DNA from: Burkholderiales bacterium
Lineage (GTDB): Bacteria > Pseudomonadota > Gammaproteobacteria > Burkholderiales > SG8-39
Length of the DNA stretch: 34,566 nt
Assembly (NCBI GenBank): GCA_020845995.1
Contig: JADLES010000053.1
Span: forward strand, 1 to 34,566
Reading direction: 5' to 3'
The stretch's first letter is position 1, and each line of letters opens with the position of its first letter. The translations under genes and the position numbers were made by a program. Shown piece by piece: positions 15,111 through 23,158 of this stretch. The notes beneath the pieces were generated by a model. The model ran no database searches. It worked only from the letters and a program-made list of their open reading frames with translations, and was not told the DNA's origin.

Positions 15111-17243
15111 TCAGCGCACCGTCAGCCGCTCGTGGACGACGCGGGGCGTCAGGAACACCAGCAGCTCGGTCTTGCTGGTCGATGTGGTGTTGTTCTTGAA
15201 GAGGAAGCCGATATACGGCAGGTCGCCGAAGAACGGCACCCGCGTGATGTCGGTGCGGTCGCGCTGCTCGAAGATACCGCCGATCACCACCGTGCCGCCG
15301 TTCTCGACCAGCACCTCGGTCTTGACGTGCTTGGTGTTAATGGCGACGCCTCCCGGGGTCACCGCGCCCGGCTCGTCCTTGTTCACGTCCAGCGTCATGA
15401 TGATGTTCCCGTCCGGCGTGATCTGCGGCTTCACCTTAAGCGAGAGGGTCGCTTTGCGGAAGGAAACGCTGGTCGCGCCCGACGAAGTCGCCTGCTGGTA
15501 GGGTATTTCCTGCCCTTGCTCGATCAGCGCCTCGACTCCATCCGCGGTCAGCACGCGAGGGCTGGAGATCGTCTTGCCCTTGCCGTCGGCTTCCAGCGCG
15601 GAGATCTCCATGTTCAGGAACTGGGTCATCGCGGAGTTGAACAGAATGAAGGAGAAGACGCCCGGGTTGAACGCGTTCAATCCGGCGGCCGGCAGGTTCG
15701 ACAGCAGACCCCCGTTCGGGACCGCCCCCGCGGGCGTTACGCTCGAATCCGCGCCCTGGATCGCGCTCGAGTAGGTGTTGCCCATCGTGGAACCGATCGC
15801 GTAGCGCGGCGCGCTTTGACCCTTCAGCAGCGGCGTCTGCATGCCGTTCTGACTCACCCGGTTGTAGCCGAGCTTGGCGCCCAGGTTCTTGTTGAAATTT
15901 TCATCCGCCTCGACGATGCGCGCCTCGATCATCACCTGGCGGACCGGCACGTCGATCTTCGCGATCAGTTTGCGGACCTCGACCAGGCGGCTCGGCGTGT
16001 CCTGCACGAAGAGCGTGTTGGTGCGAGCGTCCACCACCGCGCTGCCGCGCTTGGAGAGCATGCGCTGGCTGGCATCGGTGAGCAGCTTCTGCACGTCCGC
16101 CGCTTTCTGGTAGTTCATCTGGAAGGATTCGGTGCGCGTCTGTTCCAGCTCGTTGATCTGGGTCTGCGCTTCCAGCGCCAGCTTCTCCCGTGTGGCGAGC
16201 TCCTCGCGCGGCGCGATCCAGATCACGTTGCCCGACTTGCGCATGTCGAGCCCGCGCGTCTGCAGGATGATATCCAACGCCTGGTCCCAGGGCACGTCCT
16301 TCAGGCGCAGCGTGATGCTGCCGCCCACCGTGTCGCTGGTGATGATGTTCAGATCCGTGAAATCCGCGATCACGTTCAGAACCGCGCGCACCTCGACGTT
16401 CTGGAAGTTGAGCGAGAGCTTCTCGCCCGAATAGCGGCCGCGCTGCGAGAGCCTGGAAGGATCCTGCGTGGCCGCCTTGACCTCGACCACGAACTGGGTG
16501 TCGGACTGGTAGGCATTGTGCTCCCACTGGCCCTTCGCCTCGATGACAACGCGGACGTTCTCGCCCTGCTGGAACGCGCTCACCGTCTGCACGGGGGTCG
16601 CGAAGTCGATCACGTCCAGGCGCCGGCGCAGGTTCTCCGGCAGCGTGGTCTTGAGGAACTCGATCACGATGTTCTGTCCCTGCTGGCGGATGTCGATGCC
16701 GGTGGTGGTATCGGTCAGATCGATCATGATCCGGCCCTCGCCCGCGCTGCCGCGGCGGAAATCAACTTCGCGGATGGCGTGCTTGGCGTCCGCTTTGCCT
16801 TCGGCGAAGTGCGCCACCTGGCCCGCCGGCGTCGTTGCCGCGGCCGACGCCGCGCTCAGCGTCACGACGATGCTCCTGCCGTCCAGCGCCACCTCGTGCG
16901 CGACCGAGCGGCGCAGATTGAGCACCAGGCGCGTGCGGTCCGAGCCCTGCACGAGATTCATGCTGCGCAACTCGCCCTGCCCCACGTCCTGCGAACTGCG
17001 GCCCAGGCCGTTGGTGGTATTGGCGAAATCGAACACGATCCGGGCGGGGTTGGCCACCGTGAAGCTGGGCGGCACGGCCTTGAGGGGCTCCTTGGTGGTG
17101 ATGCGGATGACGACGTTGCCGCCCTGCTGGGCGGCGTCGAAGCCTTCGATGCTGTTGCCCGCCTGCGCCAGCGCCAGCCCCGCGCCGAGCAGCCAGACAG
17201 TGAGCACCGCACCAAGTTGCGTCAGTCGTTTCATCGTCGTCAT
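15111..17243 (-). CDS. pilQ: Type IV pilus outer-membrane secretin
   Basis: PilQ forms the outer-membrane gate through which the type IV pilus passes. The 710-residue protein has a signal peptide (about 1-26, ending ALA), two peptidoglycan-binding AMIN domains (about 32-130 and 157-258), an STN/N0 domain (about 283-345), a NolW/N1 domain (about 370-435) and the secretin barrel (about 440-708). The barrel includes the conserved VPFFGDLPYIGFLF segment. The start overlaps the pilP stop by 4 nt (ATGA); a second ATG three codons later is also possible. It is the last gene of pilMNOPQ and is followed by an intrinsic terminator. Confidence 0.98.
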   Translation of the reverse strand: MTTMKRLTQLGAVLTVWLLGAGLALAQAGNSIEGFDAAQQGGNVVIRITTKEPLKAVPPSFTVANPARIVFDFANTTNGLGRSSQDVGQGELRSMNLVQGSDRTRLVLNLRRSVAHEVALDGRSIVVTLSAASAAATTPAGQVAHFAEGKADAKHAIREVDFRRGSAGEGRIMIDLTDTTTGIDIRQQGQNIVIEFLKTTLPENLRRRLDVIDFATPVQTVSAFQQGENVRVVIEAKGQWEHNAYQSDTQFVVEVKAATQDPSRLSQRGRYSGEKLSLNFQNVEVRAVLNVIADFTDLNIITSDTVGGSITLRLKDVPWDQALDIILQTRGLDMRKSGNVIWIAPREELATREKLALEAQTQINELEQTRTESFQMNYQKAADVQKLLTDASQRMLSKRGSAVVDARTNTLFVQDTPSRLVEVRKLIAKIDVPVRQVMIEARIVEADENFNKNLGAKLGYNRVSQNGMQTPLLKGQSAPRYAIGSTMGNTYSSAIQGADSSVTPAGAVPNGGLLSNLPAAGLNAFNPGVFSFILFNSAMTQFLNMEISALEADGKGKTISSPRVLTADGVEALIEQGQEIPYQQATSSGATSVSFRKATLSLKVKPQITPDGNIIMTLDVNKDEPGAVTPGGVAINTKHVKTEVLVENGGTVVIGGIFEQRDRTDITRVPFFGDLPYIGFLFKNNTTSTSKTELLVFLTPRVVHERLTVR

Positions 17244-17770
17244 TTCTTGCCCTCCTGCATTTGCACTGTCGTGCTGCGCTCGATCCAGTCGCCGCCGCTA
17301 TCCTGCACCACTTCCTTCAGGTTGATCTGGCCTTCATCGATGGCGGTGATGACACCGAAGTTGGGGCCCATGTAATTGCCTTTCCGGACGCGGAACAGGT
17401 TGTTTCCGGCGCGCACGAGCGCGTACATGTCCTTGTTCTGCGACAGCGTGCCCACCATCTGCAGCGCTTCCAGAGGAAACGCTTCAAGCGGCTCCTTGGG
17501 CCGATTCAGGTCCGGCTGCACTCCGCCACCGCTGCCACCCGTACCCGCCGTCTGCGCCACCACGATCCGGCCCGGGACGAACGGGTCGACCATGCTCTCC
17601 CCTTTGTAGGGCACGGGTTCGTAGGTGCGGATCTGCGGCAGCGAGTCCACCTTGCCGCGCATGTCCTTGGTCATGTCGGCGAGCTCCTTTTTCAGCTCGC
17701 CCTGCTCTTCGCCGCCGCACCCGACCAGCAAGGCGGCGCCGATCATCGCGATCAGGCTGAGGGATCTCAT
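17240..17770 (-). CDS. pilP: Type IV pilus lipoprotein PilP
   Basis: PilP is an inner-membrane lipoprotein that links the PilN/PilO pair to the PilQ secretin in the periplasm. The 176-residue protein has a lipobox LLVGC with C18 as the lipidated residue, a flexible Gly/Pro-rich segment (about 74-90), and a C-terminal beta domain (about 95-170) with the family pattern LxMVGTL and GNYMGPNFG. Its start overlaps the pilO stop by 4 nt and its stop overlaps the pilQ start by 4 nt. Confidence 0.97.
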   Translation of the reverse strand: MRSLSLIAMIGAALLVGCGGEEQGELKKELADMTKDMRGKVDSLPQIRTYEPVPYKGESMVDPFVPGRIVVAQTAGTGGSGGGVQPDLNRPKEPLEAFPLEALQMVGTLSQNKDMYALVRAGNNLFRVRKGNYMGPNFGVITAIDEGQINLKEVVQDSGGDWIERSTTVQMQEGKK

Positions 17771-18420
17771 TTCTTCGCCGGGCCTTTCTTCGAGGCCGCC
17801 GCCTTGCGCGCCGCAGCCAGCTCGCCTTCATCCAGATAGCGGAAGGTTCGCGCGGTGACGTCCATGGTCAGGTTGCCGGAGTTGTCTGCCGCCAGCCCGA
17901 CGTTGTTCAACGTCACGATGCGCGGCAACTGGCCGATGTCCGCGGCGAACCCGCCCATGTCGTGATAATTCCCCGTCAGTCTGAGGGTAATGGGCAGCTC
18001 GGCATAGAACTCGCGCGCGGTTTCCGACGGGGCGGGCCTGAACAACTCGAACTGCAGCCCGCGCGACAGGCCCGCCTGGTTGATCTCCACCAGCAGCGCA
18101 TCCATCTGCGCCTTGTTCGGCAGCTGCTTGAGCAAGGCGCCGAACTGCGTGTCGATTTCCCTGAGCTGCTGCTTGAGAAGGTCGAGGTTGACCGCCTGCG
18201 CCTTCTTGCCCTTGTACTCGTCCTTCAGCTTGATCTCCGCCTGGCGGGCGCTCTCGATCTGGTCGAGCTGCTCCTGCCAGACGACGCCATAGCCGATCGC
18301 CGGCAAGGCGACCAGGATCGCCAGCAGCACCAACAGCTTCGGCGCGAACGACCAGGTGCCGGGGTCCTTCCAGTTGGTGCGCCTGAAATCGTCAACGATC
18401 TGGTTGAAATTGACGGCCAT
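17767..18420 (-). CDS. pilO: Type IV pilus inner-membrane protein PilO
   Basis: PilO is a bitopic inner-membrane protein that pairs with PilN in the pilus alignment complex. The 217-residue protein has a short cytoplasmic tail, one transmembrane helix (about 27-47), a periplasmic coiled coil (about 50-95) and a ferredoxin-like domain (about 100-195) with the pattern LTGNYHDMGGF. The tail end is rich in Ala and Lys. It starts 3 nt after the pilN stop. Confidence 0.97.
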   Translation of the reverse strand: MAVNFNQIVDDFRRTNWKDPGTWSFAPKLLVLLAILVALPAIGYGVVWQEQLDQIESARQAEIKLKDEYKGKKAQAVNLDLLKQQLREIDTQFGALLKQLPNKAQMDALLVEINQAGLSRGLQFELFRPAPSETAREFYAELPITLRLTGNYHDMGGFAADIGQLPRIVTLNNVGLAADNSGNLTMDVTARTFRYLDEGELAAARKAAASKKGPAKK

Positions 18421-18423
18421 CGC

Positions 18424-19029
18424 TTATCCCTTCTTCGCCGCAGCCGGCGCCGGCTTGGCCGCGTCCTTGGCCGCCTCCGGCTTCACCGGCGGTTTGAGCT
18501 GGAGCCGCATGTTGAATTGCGAAACCCGCATCTTGCCGAGATTGGCCGCCTTGATCTCGACCAGGTTCGGGTTCGCGAGGTAGGGCGAAGACTCGATATT
18601 GCGCATCAGCGTCGAAACACGCGCGTTCGACTGCGCGTAGCCCACGAGCTCAATTCCATTTCCTCGCTGCTGAACCGACTTGAGAAACACGCCTTCGGGC
18701 ATCTGCCGCACCAGTTCGTCGAGGAGATAAACCGTCTGCACCCGGTCGGTCTGCAGATCCTCGATCACCTTCTTGCGGGCGAGCAGCGCCGCGATCTTGT
18801 CCTTCACTTCCCTGATCTCGTCGATCTCCTTGTCGAGCTTGGCGATCTCGGCTTTCAGGAACCGGTTGCGGTCTTCCTGCGCGCTGATGCGCTGGGAAAG
18901 CACCAGCCAGCCCGCGCCCACGATGACGACCCCGAGCAACACCGTCATTGCGGCCATGACGGCGAAATGCAAGCGCGCGCGCTTGCGCCGCTCTTCGCGG
19001 TGGGGAAGAAGGTTGATTTTGCCGCTCAT
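18424..19029 (-). CDS. pilN: Type IV pilus inner-membrane protein PilN
   Basis: PilN has an N-terminal cytoplasmic peptide with INLLPHRE (residues 5-12), the conserved segment known to dock into PilM. One transmembrane helix (about 23-46), a coiled coil (about 50-92) and a periplasmic domain (about 95-180) follow. The 201-residue protein ends in a low-complexity Pro/Ala/Lys tail. A GGAGG lies 11 nt before the ATG. It belongs to the pilMNOPQ operon. Confidence 0.97.
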   Translation of the reverse strand: MSGKINLLPHREERRKRARLHFAVMAAMTVLLGVVIVGAGWLVLSQRISAQEDRNRFLKAEIAKLDKEIDEIREVKDKIAALLARKKVIEDLQTDRVQTVYLLDELVRQMPEGVFLKSVQQRGNGIELVGYAQSNARVSTLMRNIESSPYLANPNLVEIKAANLGKMRVSQFNMRLQLKPPVKPEAAKDAAKPAPAAAKKG

Positions 19030-19048
19030 GGCTGGATTCGCCTCCGGC

Positions 19049-20125
19049 TCATATCGGGTCGAACCTTCGCATCGCGAGGCCGCAGGCGACGATCAGGGAC
19101 GGGGCGTCCTGCATCAGCCGCTTCAACTGGATCCGCGGCGAGGTCTGCATCGCGCCGAACGGGTTGGCGACCACGGTCGGCACCTGCGTGCGCGTATGCA
19201 CCACTTCGTCCAGGCCCGGAATCACCGCCGAGCCGCCCGCCATCAGGATGTGGTCGACGGTGTTGTACGAGGTCGAGGTGAAGAAGAACTGCAGGGCGCG
19301 CTGCACTTCCTGCGAGAGGTTCTCCATGAAGGGGCGCAGCACTTCGGTCTCGAAGTCATCGGGCAGCCCGCCGGAGCGCTTGGCGTTCTCCGCTTCTTCC
19401 GCGCTCATCCCGTAGCGCGCCACGATGTCGGCGGTCAGCTGGTTGCCGCCGAACGCCTGCTCGCGGTTGTACACCGACTGTTCGTTGCGCACCACGCTGA
19501 CCTGCATGACGTTGGCGCCGACATCGACGATCGCGACGTTCTGCTCCTTGCCGCCGCCGGGCAACTGCTTGACCACCAGCTGCAAGGCCGCCATCTGCGC
19601 GAACGATTCCACGTCCATCACCAGCGGCTTCAGGCCGGCATTCTCGGCCACCGCGAACCGGTCGGACACCTTCTCCTTGCGCGTGGCCGCGATCAGGACT
19701 TCCTGCTCCTCCGGGTTGTTCGGCGACGGGCCGAGAATCTGGAAATCCAGGTTCACCTCTTCCAGCGCGAACGGGATGTACTGGTTCGCTTCGCTCTCCA
19801 CCTGCGTCTCCAGCTCTTCCTCCCGCAGGCCGGCGGCGACAATGATCTTCTTCGTGATCACCGCACCCGATGGCACAGCCATCGCCACATGCTTGGTCCG
19901 GGTGGCCAACCGCTTGTAGCCGCGGCTCACGGCGTCGGCGACGGCCTCGAGGATATTGATATTGCCGTCCACGACGGCGTCCTTGGGCAGAGCCTCGATC
20001 ACGTAGCGCTCGACCCGATAGGCACCTTTGCCGGCCTCCACGATTTCCAGCATCTTCACGGAAGACGAGCTGATATCAAGCCCGAACAACGGCGGCGCCT
20101 TCGGCTTGAGAAAGTCGAGGTTCAT
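19049..20125 (-). CDS. pilM: Type IV pilus assembly ATPase-like protein PilM
   Basis: PilM is a cytoplasmic actin/FtsA-like protein that binds the PilN tail and so connects the pilus alignment complex to the cytoplasm. The 358-residue protein shows the actin-fold nucleotide motifs: phosphate-1 LFGLDISSSSVK (about 13-24), phosphate-2 VAIVDVGANV, and the adenosine motif LMAGGSAVIPGL. It is the first gene of pilMNOPQ. An AAGGA lies 8 nt before the ATG, which supports the start. Confidence 0.98.
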   Translation of the reverse strand: MNLDFLKPKAPPLFGLDISSSSVKMLEIVEAGKGAYRVERYVIEALPKDAVVDGNINILEAVADAVSRGYKRLATRTKHVAMAVPSGAVITKKIIVAAGLREEELETQVESEANQYIPFALEEVNLDFQILGPSPNNPEEQEVLIAATRKEKVSDRFAVAENAGLKPLVMDVESFAQMAALQLVVKQLPGGGKEQNVAIVDVGANVMQVSVVRNEQSVYNREQAFGGNQLTADIVARYGMSAEEAENAKRSGGLPDDFETEVLRPFMENLSQEVQRALQFFFTSTSYNTVDHILMAGGSAVIPGLDEVVHTRTQVPTVVANPFGAMQTSPRIQLKRLMQDAPSLIVACGLAMRRFDPI

Positions 20126-20240
20126 CCCTTTTTTCCTTTTCGCATCGGCCGGTTAGGCGCGATACGTAGAATTTGCGTTAGATGCTAGCAACAACTCCCC
20201 CCAGTGTCTAGTGAATCCTCCACGTGGGGAAAGATCTATA
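20126..20240. promoter_or_regulatory. Divergent control region between pilM and mrcA
   Basis: This 115-nt region must hold promoters for both directions. On the plus strand a perfect TATAAT (20237-20242) overlaps the chosen mrcA ATG, and a GGGGA lies 10 nt before that ATG. On the minus strand, towards pilM, no convincing sigma-70 pair is seen. A GG-N10-GC arrangement (20202-20187) resembles sigma-54 sites only partly. Confidence 0.45.
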
Positions 20241-22604
20241 ATGCGCCGTGTCCCTGCTCGCGTGCAACCATCCCCGAGAATTTGCGCCAACCAGTTGAAG
20301 TTGCTGCGCTTTTTGGTGTTTCCGTTGTTTCTTTTTGGCGGGCTGGCGGTGGCTGGCGCGCTGGTCGCCGGGCTGGTCGTCGCCCTTGCCTACCCCAGCC
20401 TTCCCACGCTCGAAGTTCTGACCGACTACCAGCCCAAGATCCCTTTGCGTGTCTACACGCTGGAAGGAGCGCTGATCGGCGAATTCGGCGAGGAACGGCG
20501 CTCGCTGGTGTCGATCCGGGACGTCCCCGCTTCGCTCAAGCAGGCGATCCTTGCCGCGGAAGATGAACGCTTCTACCAGCATACTGGCGTCGACTACCTC
20601 GGCGTCGCGCGCGCCGCGTATGCCAACCTCACGCAGGGCGGCCGCCGCCAGGGCGCGAGCACGATCACGATGCAGGTCGCGCGCAATTTTTTCCTTTCCA
20701 CCGAGAAAACGCTAACGCGCAAGCTGTACGAGGCTTTGCTCGCGTTCAAGATCGAGAGCAACCTGAGCAAGGACCAGATCCTCGAGCTGTACGTGAACCA
20801 GATTTACCTGGGGCAGCGTGCGTACGGATTCGCGGCTGCATCGCAGATCTATTTCGGCAAGGCGCTCGACAAGCTGACCATTGCCGAGGCGGCCGTCCTG
20901 GCGGGACTGCCAAAAGCGCCATCCACGTACAACCCTGTTGCGAATCCGCAACGCGCACGCCAGCGCCAGCAGTACGTCCTCAGGCGGATGCGCGAGCTGG
21001 GACAACTCTCCGAGCAGCAATACGCTGACGCCGTCAAGGCACCCCTGCATGTGCGCAGGGAAGTCGATGATTTTGCAGGAGTTCATGGCGAATTTCTCGC
21101 CGAACTGGTCCGCCAGGCGATTTACGAACAGTACCCGGAAGATGCCTATACAAAGGGTTTTCGCGTATATACGACGGTCCGCAAGCTCGACCAGGAGGCG
21201 GCTTACGGCGCCGTAAGGCGCGGCCTTCTTGCCTACGACCGCAACCAGGGCTACCGCGGGCCGGAGGCCTTCGTCGAGCTGGCTGCGGGCGCAAGCGAGG
21301 ACGACATCGAGGAGGCGCTCGCAGAGTACCCGGACGTGGACGACCTGAAGGCGGCGATGGTGCTGGAGGCGAGTCCGAGGGAGGTCAGGGCAGCGCTCAA
21401 GAGCGGCGAAACGGTCGCGGTTGCGGGCGAGGGCCTGCGCTTTGCGGCGAAGGCGCTGGATGACAAGGCCGCGCGGCAAAGACGCATCCGCCGCGGCGCC
21501 GTGATCCGCCTGCAGGCCGACGAGAAACGGAACTGGCAGGTGGCCCAGCTGCCGGAAGCGGAAGCGGCCTTCGTGTCCCTAGACCCGCGCGATGGGTCGA
21601 TCCGCGCGCTCGTCGGCGGCTTCGACTTCCACCGCAACAAGTTCAACCACATTACGCAGGCCTGGCGGCAGCCCGGTTCAGCGTTCAAGCCCTTCATCTA
21701 CTCGGCGGCCCTGGAGAAGGGCTTCACACCCGCGACCGTGATCCCGGATGAGCCGATCGTCGTCGAGGCCGAAGTCACGGGCAGCCAGCGCTGGGAACCG
21801 AAGAATTACGACGGCAAGTTCGAGGGGCCGATGAAGCTGCGCACGGCGCTGGCCAAGTCGAAGAACATGGTGTCGATCCGCATCCTGCAAAGCATCGATC
21901 CCAAGTACGCGCAGGACTATGTCAGGCGATTCGGGTTCGATGCCGACAAGCATCCGCCGTACCTGACCATGGCGCTGGGCGCGGGCTCGGTGACGCCGCT
22001 GCAGCTTGCGCGCGGCTACGCCGTTTTCGCCAATGGCGGCTATCTGATCCAGCCGCATTTCATCCAGAGGATCGTCGATGACCGCGGCCACGAACTCGGC
22101 GTCGCCCGACCGCCGCAGGCGGGCGAGGAAGCCCTGCGGGTGATCGATCCCCGCAACGCGTTCATCATGGATTCGATGTTGCAGGACGTGACCCGCTATG
22201 GCACCGCGGCGAGCGTGAGCAGGCTCGGCAGGCGCGACCTGGCCGGCAAGACCGGCACCACCAATGACTTCGTCGACGGCTGGTTCTGCGGCTATCAGCC
22301 CGAACTGGTGGGAGTCGCCTGGATGGGGTTCGACCAGCCCAGGACGCTCGGCAAGAACCAGACCGGCGGCCGCATCGCGCTGCCGATCTGGATCGATTAT
22401 ATGAGCCGGGTGCTGAAGGGCGTGCCGGAGAGCCCGCGCAGCGTTCCCGAAGGAATTGTCAGCGCTCGATCCGAGCCGGAGCCGATGCTGCCCTCGGAAG
22501 CGCGCGGAGGCGCCGACTATTTCTACCGGGAGTTCGCGCCGTACCAGGAAAAGGCGCCGCCGCCGACCGCCCCGATGACACCGAACGAGCGGCCGAACTT
22601 CTAG
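20241..22604 (+). CDS. mrcA: Penicillin-binding protein 1A (bifunctional peptidoglycan synthase)
   Basis: PBP1A polymerises and cross-links peptidoglycan at the outer face of the inner membrane. With the ATG at 20241 it has 787 residues: a membrane anchor (about 22-50), a GT51 glycosyltransferase domain (about 70-245, catalytic E107 in AEDERFY), an OB-like insert (about 320-425), and a transpeptidase domain with S480 and K483 in PGSAFK, the SKN motif and KTGTT. The reading frame is open to a GTG at 20211; the ATG is preferred because GGGGA precedes it at a fair distance. A perfect TATAAT overlaps this ATG, so the start is not certain. It is divergent from pilMNOPQ, a classic arrangement. Its stop codon TAG shares the tetranucleotide CTAG with the stop of cyaY on the other strand. 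Confidence 0.95.
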   Translation: MRRVPARVQPSPRICANQLKLLRFLVFPLFLFGGLAVAGALVAGLVVALAYPSLPTLEVLTDYQPKIPLRVYTLEGALIGEFGEERRSLVSIRDVPASLKQAILAAEDERFYQHTGVDYLGVARAAYANLTQGGRRQGASTITMQVARNFFLSTEKTLTRKLYEALLAFKIESNLSKDQILELYVNQIYLGQRAYGFAAASQIYFGKALDKLTIAEAAVLAGLPKAPSTYNPVANPQRARQRQQYVLRRMRELGQLSEQQYADAVKAPLHVRREVDDFAGVHGEFLAELVRQAIYEQYPEDAYTKGFRVYTTVRKLDQEAAYGAVRRGLLAYDRNQGYRGPEAFVELAAGASEDDIEEALAEYPDVDDLKAAMVLEASPREVRAALKSGETVAVAGEGLRFAAKALDDKAARQRRIRRGAVIRLQADEKRNWQVAQLPEAEAAFVSLDPRDGSIRALVGGFDFHRNKFNHITQAWRQPGSAFKPFIYSAALEKGFTPATVIPDEPIVVEAEVTGSQRWEPKNYDGKFEGPMKLRTALAKSKNMVSIRILQSIDPKYAQDYVRRFGFDADKHPPYLTMALGAGSVTPLQLARGYAVFANGGYLIQPHFIQRIVDDRGHELGVARPPQAGEEALRVIDPRNAFIMDSMLQDVTRYGTAASVSRLGRRDLAGKTGTTNDFVDGWFCGYQPELVGVAWMGFDQPRTLGKNQTGGRIALPIWIDYMSRVLKGVPESPRSVPEGIVSARSEPEPMLPSEARGGADYFYREFAPYQEKAPPPTAPMTPNERPNF

Positions 22605-22924
22605 CCCGCTTTGAGCGCCACGCGCCTGCCCGCTTGCTGCGACGCGAGCGCGGAGATGGCGTCGAACAACTCCGAGCCGTCGCGCGTGTCGCGCCACCTG
22701 GCGCCATCGTAGCGGAAGTGAAACCCGCCCGACCTGGCCGCCACCCAAATCTCGCGCGCCGCGCCGTGGCGGTTGATGACCATCTTCGAGCCGTCGTCGA
22801 ACTCGATTTCCAGCACGCCGGCGTCCTTGTTCTGGACATCCGCCTCGGGAAGCGCCGTCTCAAACGCGCGCTCCAGCGCCGCCAGCGCATCGCCCGCAAG
22901 GCCCTCGAACTCACTTTCGGTCAT
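22601..22924 (-). CDS. cyaY: Frataxin-like iron-binding protein CyaY
   Basis: CyaY is a small cytoplasmic frataxin homologue that modulates iron-sulfur cluster assembly. The 107-residue protein has an acidic first helix (residues 1-30, MTESEFEGL...) and the frataxin beta-sheet with the pattern GSKMVINRH and EIWVAARSGGFHF. The frame is open far upstream antisense to lysA, but this start gives the family length. An AGGA lies 9 nt before the ATG, and a TAAAAT hexamer (22955-22950) is a candidate -10 box. It is convergent with mrcA; the two stop codons interleave. Confidence 0.95.
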   Translation of the reverse strand: MTESEFEGLAGDALAALERAFETALPEADVQNKDAGVLEIEFDDGSKMVINRHGAAREIWVAARSGGFHFRYDGARWRDTRDGSELFDAISALASQQAGRRVALKAG

Positions 22925-22975
22925 GGCGCATGATCCTGCTACCATGGATATTTTAGCCGCCGCTTTCGCGCAATC
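22925..22975. promoter_or_regulatory. Divergent gap between cyaY and lptM
   Basis: Only 51 nt separate the two start codons. TAAAAT on the minus strand (22955-22950) may serve cyaY. The plus strand shows no good -35/-10 pair and no Shine-Dalgarno before the lptM ATG. Confidence 0.25.
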
Positions 22976-23152
22976 ATGCGTGCCGCGCTTCCCGCACTCC
23001 TGGTCCTCGCGCTTCTCGCCGCCTGCGGCCAGAAGGGCCCGCTCTACCTGCGCGACCAGCCGCCCGCGAACCAGAGGCCGCCCAAGGCCGACCCGTTCAA
23101 GCCGGTGCCGTACCCGAAGGAAGCCGACGAGGAAAGCGGCGCAAAGAAGTAG
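22976..23152 (+). CDS. lptM: Small outer-membrane lipoprotein LptM (YifL family)
   Basis: This 58-residue lipoprotein has a short signal peptide and the lipobox LLAAC, with C17 as the lipid-carrying residue. Directly after it comes GQKGPLYL, the hallmark of LptM/YifL proteins. The rest is Pro/Lys-rich and unstructured. In Escherichia coli LptM assists maturation of the LptD/LptE LPS translocon; the same role is inferred here. It lies 6 nt upstream of lysA and was placed by reading the frame directly. There is no visible Shine-Dalgarno sequence. Confidence 0.93.
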   Translation: MRAALPALLVLALLAACGQKGPLYLRDQPPANQRPPKADPFKPVPYPKEADEESGAKK

Positions 23153-23158
23153 CCGCCG

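Noticed and set aside
20187..20202. Sigma-54-like site upstream of pilM
   Set aside because: Only the GG and TTGCT parts fit; the CACG part of the consensus is missing in a G-run, so the match is probably chance.
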